From positions 183,623 through 247,622 of the forward strand of contig NZ_JAIOUQ010000007.1 of the NCBI RefSeq assembly GCF_019931065.1: 64,000 nt of DNA. The letters run 5' to 3'. Source of the stretch: Methanobacterium spitsbergense. GTDB taxonomy: Archaea > Methanobacteriota > Methanobacteria > Methanobacteriales > Methanobacteriaceae. Below, piece after piece: positions 30,043 to 38,798 of this stretch; the stretch's first letter is position 1; each line of letters begins with the position of its first letter. A model generated the notes under the pieces. That model saw only the letters and a program-made list of their open reading frames with translations. It searched no databases and had not been told where the DNA came from. The position numbers and the translations under genes were made by a program.

Positions 30043-30096
30043 CTACTCTAATAAGTCATTATATTTCATCAAGTATTCAGTAATTGCTATTCCAAT
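30043..30096 (-). repeat. repeat copy D (coding tail)
   Basis: Eighteen codons on the minus strand reading IGIAITEYLMKYNDLLE then TAG. No intact minus-strand gene precedes it, so it looks like the orphaned 3' end of a lost gene. Confidence 0.8.
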
Positions 30097-30255
30097 AAGA
30101 TTTAATTATATATGAACCAATAATAAAGTACAGAAACGATAATAAATAAAATTAAAGAAAAAATTAAATTGTTAATAGATAAGCAAATCGAAATTACATT
30201 ATCCGATGAGTATTATCGTACCAAGTTGATAAAAAAATCTGGTGAATTTTTTTTC

Positions 30256-30546
30256 ATGAGTACGATACTATTAATATTAGGAATTTTATTTTTAGGAATT
30301 TTTTTAGCTGTTTTAACATATACTGATATTTTTCTCATTTCTAATTTAATATATCAAATTCCTCTCTATTTGTCGATCAGCTATAGCTTGGGATGTATAT
30401 TGTTGGCAATATTAATCTTTATAAAAGGTTTATACATATTTTTACAGTCTTTTAGCAACATTGGCATTATAGGAGACATACAGACCTCAAAATTAGCAAA
30501 CATCCAGTCAAAATTGTTGGATAGCAAATATTCAATTAAAAAATAA
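30256..30546 (+). CDS. 96-residue membrane protein, possibly 5'-truncated
   Basis: From ATG 30256 with GGTGA at 30241-30245 the product has three hydrophobic segments (about 2-22, 28-45, 48-68) and a polar tail. The same frame is open back to 30127 and reads like coding sequence (IDKQIEITLSDEYYRTKLI) but contains only a TTG at 30169 as a possible start, without a binding site. It is therefore either a short gene or the remainder of a longer one. Not recognised. Confidence 0.45.
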   Translation: MSTILLILGILFLGIFLAVLTYTDIFLISNLIYQIPLYLSISYSLGCILLAILIFIKGLYIFLQSFSNIGIIGDIQTSKLANIQSKLLDSKYSIKK

Positions 30547-30699
30547 ATTAGGATTCAAATATTATTAATACTTAATTTATTATGTAATACATGGTAAAAA
30601 ACTCCTGATTTTAGATCTGGATTAACCAAAAAAAGGAAAATTTAGAGAGTTAAAAAATATTAAAATTATCTGCATAATTTTTTAAATTTTCCTCTTATT

Positions 30700-31737
30700 T
30701 CATGGTGTTAACCTACCGCTTTGTCCTGTTGCAAGATTTAATATATAGATTGAGTAGTTTGAGCCAGAATCTTGCTTTTGCCACACAATTCTTGTTCCTG
30801 AAATTCTAGGAAATCCCTGGTTTTGTGTTGATGGTAATATTCTGAAATATGTTCCAGTTGCCAGATTTTTATAATAAATAGATTGGTGGCCAAATGAATC
30901 CTCCTGCATCCATACTATTCTTGTACCTGAAATAGCAGGGCTATAGATATTTTGATAATCTGATGTTTGTATTACTCTGTAATATGATCCTGTAGCTAAG
31001 TTTTTATAATAGATAGATTCATGGCCGTATGAATCATATTGCGTCCAGATAACCCTGGTACCATCTATAGCTGCCACACCCTGGGATTGTGTGGATGTTA
31101 ATAATCTTCCATACGCTCCAGTGGCCATGTTTTTCACATACATTACGTGGTGTCCGTTTAATTCGTATTGTCTCCAGACGACCCGGGTACCTGAAATCTC
31201 AGGATTGAATTGCCTATATGATGATGATTTTACTTTGCCAACATATCCTGTTGCAAAATTTTTATAGTAAATCACATAGTCCTGGGAATTAGTATCTTGG
31301 ATCCAAACGACCCTGGTACCATCGATAGAAGCATGGGTCTGTTTTCCCATTGAAGTTGTGAATAATCTGCCACTGTATCCAGTTGCAAGGTTTTTATAGT
31401 AGATAACTGCACCTTTTGCAGTCATTTGTGTCCAAACTATTCTTGTACCTGAAATATCTGCGTGGTACTGGTCTGTTGCTGCAGGTAGTACTCTGCCACT
31501 ATGTCCTGTTGCAAGATTTTTATAGTAGACATTATTATATCCTGATGAACTTCTCTGCTCCCAGACTATTCTTGTACCGTCAATGGCAGGGTCACGCTGA
31601 TCATACATTGCAGTCCCAACATTACTTATTTTAGAAGTGTTTATATGGTTGGTTTTGACTGTTGCAGCTGATGCTGCTCCGCAGAATACAAATGCAACAA
31701 CTAAAGTTGTTAACAATAAAAGAATCTTCTTTTGCAT
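30700..31737 (-). CDS. secreted seven-repeat beta-propeller protein
   Basis: 345 residues starting with a clear signal peptide (MQKKILLLLTTLVVAF, small residues, probable cut after ASA). The mature part has seven repeats of ~42-46 residues, each with [IS]xGTR[IV]VWxQ followed by xIYYKNLATG and GR(L/V). Seven such four-strand units suggest a closed beta-propeller, as in TolB-like proteins. No enzyme residues stand out; binding to cell wall or another surface protein is inference. ATG 31737 has GGAGGGTG upstream. It lies in an accessory-looking region with long AT-rich flanks. Confidence 0.78.
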   Translation of the reverse strand: MQKKILLLLTTLVVAFVFCGAASAATVKTNHINTSKISNVGTAMYDQRDPAIDGTRIVWEQRSSSGYNNVYYKNLATGHSGRVLPAATDQYHADISGTRIVWTQMTAKGAVIYYKNLATGYSGRLFTTSMGKQTHASIDGTRVVWIQDTNSQDYVIYYKNFATGYVGKVKSSSYRQFNPEISGTRVVWRQYELNGHHVMYVKNMATGAYGRLLTSTQSQGVAAIDGTRVIWTQYDSYGHESIYYKNLATGSYYRVIQTSDYQNIYSPAISGTRIVWMQEDSFGHQSIYYKNLATGTYFRILPSTQNQGFPRISGTRIVWQKQDSGSNYSIYILNLATGQSGRLTP

Positions 31738-32187
31738 TTTAATCACCCTCCAATTAATTTTTAATACTGAAATTCCAAAAAAAATTGAGATCTTTAGTTG
31801 TTCATTGTATTTTTTGGGTGGAGGTGATTGCACTTCAAAATAAAAAATTGTATGAAGTAGAAAAATTTCACCATATTAAACGGAACTTTTCAAAGTAAAT
31901 GTAAGTATATAACAAAATTGTATTAGGAATTTTTTTTTTGAAATTTCCTTAACTTAATTTTATTTTTATTTAACTAATTATAATATAATTTACTAATTAT
32001 TACAAATAGACAGAGATTTATATTATACTTTTTCCATTTATTCAAAATAGTCAGTAAAAAATGTCTTTTGATCCAAAATCTAAATAAAAAATCTTAGCAA
32101 AGCTTCTAAAAACTCTAATTCCCATTTTAATTGTTCCATTAATATCGAGCTGAATGTTGTTTGTGCCATGCTATGACCCATTAATAA
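31738..32187. other. AT-rich upstream region of the propeller gene
   Basis: The minus strand carries the likely propeller promoter; TTATATAC around 31908-31915 is a candidate TATA. A GGTGGAGGTGATTG string on the plus strand at ~31817 looks like a ribosome binding site but leads into no usable frame. Nothing else seen. Confidence 0.35.
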
Positions 32188-32321
32188 TTATCCACAACCA
32201 CTGGGTCCATTCCCAATTTTTCCAGAATCATTTATACTTATTATATCAGTTGCTGATGTAGCACCACAAAGTATCAAAGAAAGAAAAGTGAAATAAAAAT
32301 AAGAGTTATTTTTTTCATCAT
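32188..32321 (-). pseudogene. frameshifted small secreted protein
   Basis: A GGGAAGGG site precedes ATG 32321, followed by a signal-peptide-like start (MMKKITLIFISLFFL) that hits TGA. One base over, the frame continues ILCGATSATDIISIND to a stop at 32188. The joined product would be a ~44-residue secreted peptide whose signal end (CGATSAT) resembles that of the propeller protein (CGAASAAT). Either a decayed gene or a one-base assembly error. Confidence 0.5.
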
Positions 32322-32560
32322 AATATCAACCCTTCCCATAATAAAATACATATTATTATCATTTATATCCAATTAAAAACTGAATTAATTTATTTTCATT
32401 AGTACAATCTGCTAAATCCCAATAATATTCTTTATTATCACCAATCAAATAGAAAATTATAAATTAAATCAATAATAAATGAATTAGTTAATTATTGATC
32501 AATTATTATTAATACTAATCTTATAATTATTATGTCATTATTATAAAAATACTCTCTTTT

Positions 32561-32667
32561 TTAGATATAGATTAACAAAAAAATCCCATTAACTAATGTA
32601 GTGACCCTTTGCCAGGCTTTTACTCCATTTAAAGCTTTTTTATCCTTACTTCTATTTCATTAACCAT
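32561..32667 (-). pseudogene. short frameshifted ORF with strong ribosome binding site
   Basis: GGAGGAGA precedes ATG 32667; the frame reads MVNEIEVRIKKL then stops. The break is at a run of six A; with seven A the reading would continue ALNGVKAWQRVTTLVNG to a stop at 32561, about 35 residues. The strong binding site suggests a once-real gene. Not recognised. Confidence 0.4.
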
Positions 32668-32913
32668 TTTTTATCTCCTCCAATTAATCTTATGTTTGAA
32701 GTATTATAAAAATTAATCATTTTTAATAAATTAGTAATACATTAGTTATTTAATAAAAAGAAATAAAAAAAAGTTAGGACATTTCAAATGAAATATATTA
32801 AATAAGGTGTTTTAAAATTTAGTAGATAAATAGAAATTTTACAATAAAAATAACTGTGTGTAATAAAAGAAATTAAAATTACTACTCATTCAAATTTAAC
32901 TGTGGTGTTTAAA

Positions 32914-33975
32914 GTGCGTATTGTTTATCAGGATACTAAAAAAGGTGTTATTGAAGTTGTTCCAGAAACACTGGATGATTTATGGCACTTATCACATATA
33001 ATAGAGGAAGGAGACTTAGTTTCATCATTAACTAGCAGAAGGATTCAAGATTCAACTGGTGAAAGATTAAGAAGTGACAGGGGAATTAAAAAAACATTCT
33101 TCATGGGTGTAAGGGTTGAAGAAATAAGTTTTCATAAATACACTGGAAAACTCAGGGCCACAGGCACTATAGAACAGGGACCTGAAGATCTGGTTCCATT
33201 GGGATCACATCATACACTAGATTTGAAACTTAAAAATTCTGTAAAGATAAAAAAAGAAAGATGGTCTAAATGGAATATTAAACGACTAAAAGATGCAATG
33301 AAGGCATCTAAAAAACCATCTGCACTTATTGTTGCCATTGAAGATGATATTGCAGACATTGGTATTATAAGGCAGTATGGGATAGATTATGTGGGTCCTA
33401 TAATGGGAAGTGTATCTGGGAAGAGAATTGTCCAAAAAAACCGTAAACAGGCAATAAATGACTTTTTTACAGAGTTAGCAGAGACAATTAAAGGATTTAA
33501 TGATGTACAAGTCATTGTACTTGCAGGACCCGGATTTACAAGGGGTGAATTTTTTGAATTTTTAAACCAGAAATATTCTGATCTTGCCAAAATATCCCTT
33601 CTTGAAAGTACAGGAGCTGGAGGAAGAGCAGGCATAGCTGAAGTACTTAAAAAGGGTTTAATTGAAAAAATGGCAACAGAAGGAAGGATAGCACATGAAA
33701 TTAGATTAGTTGAAGATGTGTTAGAAGAAATAGGTAAATCCTCTAAGATGGTTACATACGGTAAAAAAGAGGTCAAAAAAGCAGCACAATCCGGGGCTAT
33801 AGAAAATCTGCTTGTTATTGATGAGCTGGTACGTGAAAGGAATATTGAGAATCTCATGGATCAAGTTGAAAACATGGGTGGTAAAGTAATGATAATAAGT
33901 AGTGAACACGACGGTGGGAAACAGCTCTCAGCACTTGGTGGTATAGCAGCATTATTGAGATATAGCTTAAATTAA
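32914..33975 (+). CDS. pelA: aPelota (Dom34 family) ribosome rescue factor
   Basis: 353 residues with the pelota/eRF1-like three-domain layout. The N-terminal Sm-like domain starts MRIVYQD and runs to about 130; the central domain carries SALIVAIEDDIADI; the C-terminal domain has ALGGIAALLRY at the end. Pelota enters stalled ribosomes with aEF1A/ABCE1. I chose GTG 32914 because archaeal pelotas start MRIVY and GGTG is six bases upstream; GTG 32902 or 32905 would add four or three residues. It is 29 bases from the next gene. Confidence 0.92.
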   Translation: MRIVYQDTKKGVIEVVPETLDDLWHLSHIIEEGDLVSSLTSRRIQDSTGERLRSDRGIKKTFFMGVRVEEISFHKYTGKLRATGTIEQGPEDLVPLGSHHTLDLKLKNSVKIKKERWSKWNIKRLKDAMKASKKPSALIVAIEDDIADIGIIRQYGIDYVGPIMGSVSGKRIVQKNRKQAINDFFTELAETIKGFNDVQVIVLAGPGFTRGEFFEFLNQKYSDLAKISLLESTGAGGRAGIAEVLKKGLIEKMATEGRIAHEIRLVEDVLEEIGKSSKMVTYGKKEVKKAAQSGAIENLLVIDELVRERNIENLMDQVENMGGKVMIISSEHDGGKQLSALGGIAALLRYSLN

Positions 33976-34004
33976 TTCACTATCGATGAAGGAAAGGTGT
34001 AAAT

Positions 34005-34913
34005 TTGGATATTACTATGATTGACATACTGATACTTTTCTTACTTTCAGCGGTTCTCACCATAATTTTTAAAGAACTGTTTACAAGGTACGGAAGAAAC
34101 CTATACACATCTATTAGAGGAGGAACACCAAGAGCTGTTGGAATTGCACCATTTTTAATTCTGATTCTATTTTTCCCGGTTCCAGGCAACTATCTAATTG
34201 CAACGATAGGAATATTTGCATTTATAGATGATCTTATTGGCAGAAAACGGATTAAAGAATTAAAAATAGAAATTGGTCAACTTTCAAGGGGCATTGGAAT
34301 GTTAATGGTAATGATTATAGGTTATTTCTATTTCGGCCCCGTATCAATACTCATAGCTCTTATGATACAACCTTTAAACATAGCAGACATGCAACCTGGC
34401 TCAGCTTGTTCAACAATTATATTAATGTGTTTAACTGTCCTCATTGCAATTTTCGCACTTACATCAACCATCTATTATCCTGTGCTCCTTTTGCTTGCAG
34501 TATGTATTGGTTACGCACCATTGGATTATAAAGGAAAGATTATGATGGGTGAAATAGGTAATCATTCATTTGCAGTGGGTTTAGGTATATCTTTTGCATT
34601 TTTAGGTAGCATTATTGGGAATTTAACTGGAACAGGAGTATATGGGACACTTATCATCACCATCATTTTAATTTTAGTTACAGTGATGCTAATTGCATTT
34701 ATACGCAGAAAAAATCTGAATCAATTCTTAAAAAAGAATTTAAATATAAAAAATCCCAATTATGGGGATTATTTCATGGATGTTTTAACTGGAGGAGGAT
34801 TAGGTGATCTTCTACGCAGACTTATCCTGAAAAAAAGAGTTATAACTATAAAAAATAGGTTTTTAATACATATAGGATTTAGAAGACTCGTGTACAATCC
34901 ATATTCCATCTAA
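34005..34913 (+). CDS. MraY/GPT-like glycosyl-phosphate transferase, pseudomurein candidate
   Basis: 302 residues, about nine membrane helices. Family landmarks: GGTPRAVGIAP near residue 39, the aspartate pair in FIDDLIG near 73, NIADMQPGSA near 125 and MMGEIGNHSFAVGLG near 183. These correspond to MraY motifs but the usual NxxDGxDG and GDxGS forms are altered. Such enzymes move a sugar-phosphate to a polyprenyl phosphate; in Methanobacteriales the expected product is a pseudomurein lipid intermediate. A MurG-like glycosyltransferase lies 428 bases downstream. TTG 34005 has GGTG upstream; ATG 34017 is an alternative. Confidence 0.78.
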   Translation: MDITMIDILILFLLSAVLTIIFKELFTRYGRNLYTSIRGGTPRAVGIAPFLILILFFPVPGNYLIATIGIFAFIDDLIGRKRIKELKIEIGQLSRGIGMLMVMIIGYFYFGPVSILIALMIQPLNIADMQPGSACSTIILMCLTVLIAIFALTSTIYYPVLLLLAVCIGYAPLDYKGKIMMGEIGNHSFAVGLGISFAFLGSIIGNLTGTGVYGTLIITIILILVTVMLIAFIRRKNLNQFLKKNLNIKNPNYGDYFMDVLTGGGLGDLLRRLILKKRVITIKNRFLIHIGFRRLVYNPYSI

Positions 34914-35341
34914 ATTTTTCTATGTTTTAGTATTATCAGAAAATCATTTTTAATTCTATAGTTACAACACAATTTAATCATATTAATGCCCAATTTAAAC
35001 TAAGTTAAACACCATAAAACAATTAATTCCTGACCACAACATTGGATAGTTGTTGATCTATCTTTTTATCTAAACAATAAGATGTCAGATATGTATTAGT
35101 TAAAGATTATATTTTTAAGTTCAGATATTAGATTTTCAAGCCATTATGTTGACGTGATTGGAAAATGCAAAATATTTTAAGAAAACTTAAATATAACAAT
35201 AAAAAGTAATTGATTATCTAGAGGTAATTATAAAGTTTGTTGATAGCCCTATTTTCATTAAAATAAAATTCTAATATATTTCATCAAATTCTAATGAATT
35301 CGTAACGAAGTTTTAAGATTATTTATAATAGGTGATTTAAT
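34914..35341. other. intergenic between the cell-wall transferase genes
   Basis: 428 AT-rich bases with no reading frame. A promoter for the following gene is expected; the region near 35262-35280 (TAAAATTCTAATATATTTC) is TATA-like. No hairpin terminator seen. Confidence 0.35.
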
Positions 35342-36403
35342 ATGAAGGCATTATTCGTAGTTACAGGTAGAGGAATAGGCGGAGATGCTGTTATAGCCAT
35401 TAACATTGCAAAGGCTTTATCGAAGTATGATTTCCAAAGTGAATTTGCACTCGACCACACTGCACCAGGTTTACTATTTAAAAAGAAAGGAATTGAATGG
35501 CATAAAACCAGCATTCCACAAGCAGGAGGACATGCCGCAACCAAAAAAACACTTGTAAATGCAGGATTTAAGACAGGGAAGGCTGTGATTGAAACTGCGA
35601 AAATGTTCAGGAAGATCAATCCAGACATAGTTGTGGGAGTTATAGGGGGAGGTGCGGTTGTAGGATGTTTAACAGCCAAACTTACCAACATACCATCCAT
35701 AGGTATTCTGAATACACCTACTGATGCAAAAGTCTGTACAAAAATAACAACCACAGTAGCACTTCCAGAATCCAATCTCTTCCAAACTGAGTTGCAAAAT
35801 AAAAATATAAATAAAGCATATTCTCCTGTAGATCCAGAAATAATAGTTGGAAATAGAGAAAATGCATTGAAAAATATGCCTGATGCCTTTGATGAAAACT
35901 TACCAACCATACTCTTATCATCGGGTTCAACAATCTTTGAAAAAATGGCAGTTGCAGCTTCAAAATTGGGTAAAAGTGGGATAAAAGCGAACATAATACT
36001 GGTTGGTGAACCTCTTGAAGAAGAGTACAATAAGTATTTTGATAACAAAATTGATAACAACAAACTTATCTATCTCGGATACATTAACTGGATAAACGAT
36101 CTTTATAAGATCGTTGATATTGCAGTGGTTACTGACGATGGTATGATGATACATGAGGCCATGACATGGGGCATACCTGTTATAGCCCTCCTTAAAGTGA
36201 AATATGGTCGTTATCATAATCTCGCAGCAGTTTTTGAAGGAGCAGTACTTGAAAGTGAACTGGAAAATTTGGAAGATGTTCTTGGCGATGCATTTGCAAA
36301 CATGGACAAGATGAAGGATAATGCTGTAAAATATGGTGAAGAAGTTCTAAAATCATCTGACAAGATTGCCAGAATAATATGTACTCGTGCAAAAAAGAAA
36401 TAA
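35342..36403 (+). CDS. MurG-like glycosyltransferase
   Basis: 353 residues, GT-B fold. N-terminal domain begins with a Gly-rich loop (TGRGIGGDAV) and DIVVGVIGGGAVVG near residue 100; the C-terminal domain has ILLSSGST near 190, IILVGEPLEEE near 222, and the donor-binding stretch VVTDDGMMIHEAMTWGIP near 260. This is the MurG/family 28 pattern; MurG adds GlcNAc to lipid I. With the MraY-like gene upstream it probably makes the pseudomurein lipid-linked disaccharide. AGGTGA site before the ATG. Confidence 0.75.
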   Translation: MKALFVVTGRGIGGDAVIAINIAKALSKYDFQSEFALDHTAPGLLFKKKGIEWHKTSIPQAGGHAATKKTLVNAGFKTGKAVIETAKMFRKINPDIVVGVIGGGAVVGCLTAKLTNIPSIGILNTPTDAKVCTKITTTVALPESNLFQTELQNKNINKAYSPVDPEIIVGNRENALKNMPDAFDENLPTILLSSGSTIFEKMAVAASKLGKSGIKANIILVGEPLEEEYNKYFDNKIDNNKLIYLGYINWINDLYKIVDIAVVTDDGMMIHEAMTWGIPVIALLKVKYGRYHNLAAVFEGAVLESELENLEDVLGDAFANMDKMKDNAVKYGEEVLKSSDKIARIICTRAKKK

Positions 36404-36476
36404 CCTTTTTTTTCTCAAGTAATATATATACTCTATGAAAAGTAATAGAATGGCAAAATAAAAATGGAGGTGTTTT

Positions 36477-36641
36477 ATGTTTAGCGTACCTATATTAAAA
36501 GGACTGGCCATAGGAAAAATAGGATTTTTGGGAAAACTTGGATTAATAGGGCTTTTTGGAATATTGGTCCTTGTAATAGTTGTAATAATTGTTATTGCAG
36601 TCATAGCATTTTTCTTGCTAAAAAGAATGAATAAAAAATAA
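36477..36641 (+). CDS. 54-residue membrane protein
   Basis: Strong GGAGGTG site before the ATG. The product has a Gly/Lys-rich amphipathic start (LKGLAIGKIGFLGKLG) and one long Val/Ile helix (about 26-47), ending in a short basic tail KRMNKK. The positive-inside rule would put the tail in the cytoplasm. It follows the MurG-like gene by 73 bases on the same strand and may belong with the cell-wall genes. Not recognised. Confidence 0.6.
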   Translation: MFSVPILKGLAIGKIGFLGKLGLIGLFGILVLVIVVIIVIAVIAFFLLKRMNKK

Positions 36642-36682
36642 AAAAACTATTAATCTATTTTTTTTTATGGGATATGGCTATT

Positions 36683-37315
36683 TTATTCTCTAAAACATGG
36701 TATACAAACAATTTGTCCATTTTTTACTCTGGATCTGTGTTCTGAAACCATTTCACCACATTGTGAACATTTGAGTGATGTAAAAATTCTTGCTTTTTCG
36801 GGTATATCCACTTTAACATGCTCTATATGGAACATTTCATTGTATGGAATTTCAAGAATCTCATTGGAAACTTCATTGATCATTTCCTTTAAATCTGCCT
36901 TTTCAAGTTCGTTTGCAATTCCAGAATTTACTTTGGATCTTAATTTACCAAGTTTGGGGGCCAAAGTATCTACACTGAATGAATCCATTAAAGATACTCT
37001 GACTACATCGTTGGTTGTCCTGTTAATGAATGTATAAACCTGTTTACCATGGTCCATAAATAATAAGTTACCTTTACCAAATGTGCAACCTGTGATTACC
37101 TGTACAGCATCAACTGCACAACTGTCATTTTCAACAATGGCAATAATCTCTTCTTCTTGTGATATATTAGATTTAAGTTCATTTAACCCTGCTTCAGAAG
37201 CTTTATATCCAATGGCAGAACCTGGACAAACATGGCCATGGAACTCTGTTACTTCACTGAATGGTTTTAAAGCTATTCTATTTTTATTATTTTTAAAAGA
37301 ATCATTTTCAGACAT
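36683..37315 (-). CDS. fmdE: FmdE family protein with C-terminal zinc finger
   Basis: 210 residues. The FmdE domain (about 20-170) has FHGHVCPGSAIGYKA, ENDSCAVDAVQ with the conserved Cys, and GCTFGKGN. A C-terminal CxxC...CxxC knuckle (Cys 183, 186, 204, 207) should bind zinc. FmdE was named for its place with molybdenum formylmethanofuran dehydrogenase genes; its function is unsettled. Here it lies 34 bases downstream of a flavin disulfide reductase, not near fmd genes. AGGTGATC site before the ATG. Confidence 0.85.
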   Translation of the reverse strand: MSENDSFKNNKNRIALKPFSEVTEFHGHVCPGSAIGYKASEAGLNELKSNISQEEEIIAIVENDSCAVDAVQVITGCTFGKGNLLFMDHGKQVYTFINRTTNDVVRVSLMDSFSVDTLAPKLGKLRSKVNSGIANELEKADLKEMINEVSNEILEIPYNEMFHIEHVKVDIPEKARIFTSLKCSQCGEMVSEHRSRVKNGQIVCIPCFRE

Positions 37316-37349
37316 TTGATCACCTTGGTATCTAATTCAAAATAATATT

Positions 37350-38636
37350 TTATCCAAACTTGGAGAAGAATCTCATTAATTTGTATACAGCATCTGTTGA
37401 TGGATGAGCTTCAACAAAATCATCGAAATCATACGTTTTTTTACCATCCCTCATAAATTTGGAAGTGTAAGCCAACACAGTACGGGAGGATGGAGATATA
37501 GAAGAAACACCTTTAATATCTCCCTTTTCAGCATCGACAACAGCCTTTGTTATTCCTGTTTCTCTATCAAGAACATTCCAAAAGGCGCCAGGACCAGCTG
37601 ATCCGGGTATATGGCCCTCAACTCCATTTTCGTTTGAATTTATATAACTCACATCATAGTATAATGATATGGAAGAAGGAATAAATCTGTAATCCACTTG
37701 AGCAGCAATTCCACATGCATTACGAGCAGCAACAACACCCTCCATTCTAGCCACAGGAGTAGTTCCTATACCTCCGACAACATCCCCTGCAGCATAAATA
37801 TTGGGGTGACTTGTTTCCATCCTTTTATTTACAATTATTTCTCCCCTTTTTCCTGTTTCAACTAGTTCTTTTACAAGTTCAGAGTTTGGGATCATACCCA
37901 CTGCCAGAAGAACATCTCCATCCAAGCGTCCTGATTTTGTTAAAACACCATCGGGATAAATTTCAGTTGCAGTAAGATTTTCATGTATTTCTACTCCTTT
38001 AAGGAGTTTTTTAACAATATAATCTTTAATATCTTGGTCAACTTGTTTCAAGAAACTCCCACGGGATAATATATGGACTTCAGAGCCCATTGCAGAGAAA
38101 ATACCTGCAAATTCTGTTGCTATAGTCCCGCTTCCAATAATGATCAATTTTCTGGGAACATCTTTGTAATCTAACACATCTTTATATATTTTGGCATATT
38201 TTGCTCCCTTTATTGGTGGAATAAATGCATATGAACCCGTTGCGATGATCAATTTATCGTAGGGGTATTCTTTACTATCAACAGATACTAGTCCTTCCTT
38301 TATATCGGCATTACCATAAACAATATTAACTCCTGCTTTTTTTGTTTCAGAAGTAAGAACTCTCCTTATTTTCCCTGTAGTATTTATTATTCCTTCTGCT
38401 ACCTTTTCAAAGTCTATTTTGAAGTTTGAATTTGTGATCTCCATTTGATTAAATTTCTGGGCATTTTTTATAAATCTAGCAACATCATTAAGGCCGCATA
38501 CCACCATACATCCGGTGTTAAGGCATTTTCCCCCAATTTTATCCATTTCTATTAGGGTAACGTTTTCACCTATTGTAGCTGCTTCAATGGCAGCTGTTCT
38601 ACCTGCTGATCCTCCGCCAACTATTACCACATTCAT
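37350..38636 (-). CDS. pyridine nucleotide-disulfide oxidoreductase (dihydrolipoamide-dehydrogenase-like)
   Basis: 428 residues. FAD-binding VIVGGGSAGRTAA at the N-terminus, redox-active disulfide in GGKCLNTGC (Cys 38 and 43), NAD-binding GSGTIATEFAG near 155, FAD motif IYAAGDVVGG near 280 and a C-terminal dimer domain. The usual C-terminal catalytic His-Glu pair of lipoamide dehydrogenase is not obvious: the matching region reads VEAHPSTDAV, which does keep HPS/T-D rather than HPTxxE. No lipoyl-dependent complex is nearby, so the substrate may be another disulfide. ATG 38636 follows GGAGGGAG. Confidence 0.8.
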   Translation of the reverse strand: MNVVIVGGGSAGRTAAIEAATIGENVTLIEMDKIGGKCLNTGCMVVCGLNDVARFIKNAQKFNQMEITNSNFKIDFEKVAEGIINTTGKIRRVLTSETKKAGVNIVYGNADIKEGLVSVDSKEYPYDKLIIATGSYAFIPPIKGAKYAKIYKDVLDYKDVPRKLIIIGSGTIATEFAGIFSAMGSEVHILSRGSFLKQVDQDIKDYIVKKLLKGVEIHENLTATEIYPDGVLTKSGRLDGDVLLAVGMIPNSELVKELVETGKRGEIIVNKRMETSHPNIYAAGDVVGGIGTTPVARMEGVVAARNACGIAAQVDYRFIPSSISLYYDVSYINSNENGVEGHIPGSAGPGAFWNVLDRETGITKAVVDAEKGDIKGVSSISPSSRTVLAYTSKFMRDGKKTYDFDDFVEAHPSTDAVYKLMRFFSKFG

Positions 38637-38798
38637 ATTCTCCCTCCAGAACATATTGTTTATATGGTTAAAGCACATAATAAAACTATTAAATTTAAAT
38701 AGAATATTTAAATTTTATTCAGTATTCTAAATTTAATTTGTTTAAATTAAGATTTAGAAATGGGATTATTGTAGATCAAATTAACAGAGGAGATTGAT

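Noticed and set aside
28840..30096. CRISPR array
   Set aside because: The repeats are 43-54 bp, imperfect, 240-430 bp apart and encode a peptide; spacers are genes. No cas genes nearby. No other CRISPR-like pattern in the window.
28840..30096. Insertion sequence or MITE
   Set aside because: No transposase, no terminal inverted repeats and no target-site duplications seen around the copies.
31817..31843. Plus-strand gene behind GGTGGAGGTGATTG
   Set aside because: The spacing to the TTG is too short and the following frame closes after a few codons.
33387..33857. 156-codon minus-strand frame
   Set aside because: Antisense to pelota, low-complexity Ser-rich composition.
35323..36063. 246-codon minus-strand frame
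   Set aside because: Antisense shadow of the MurG-like gene; no start signals or domain.
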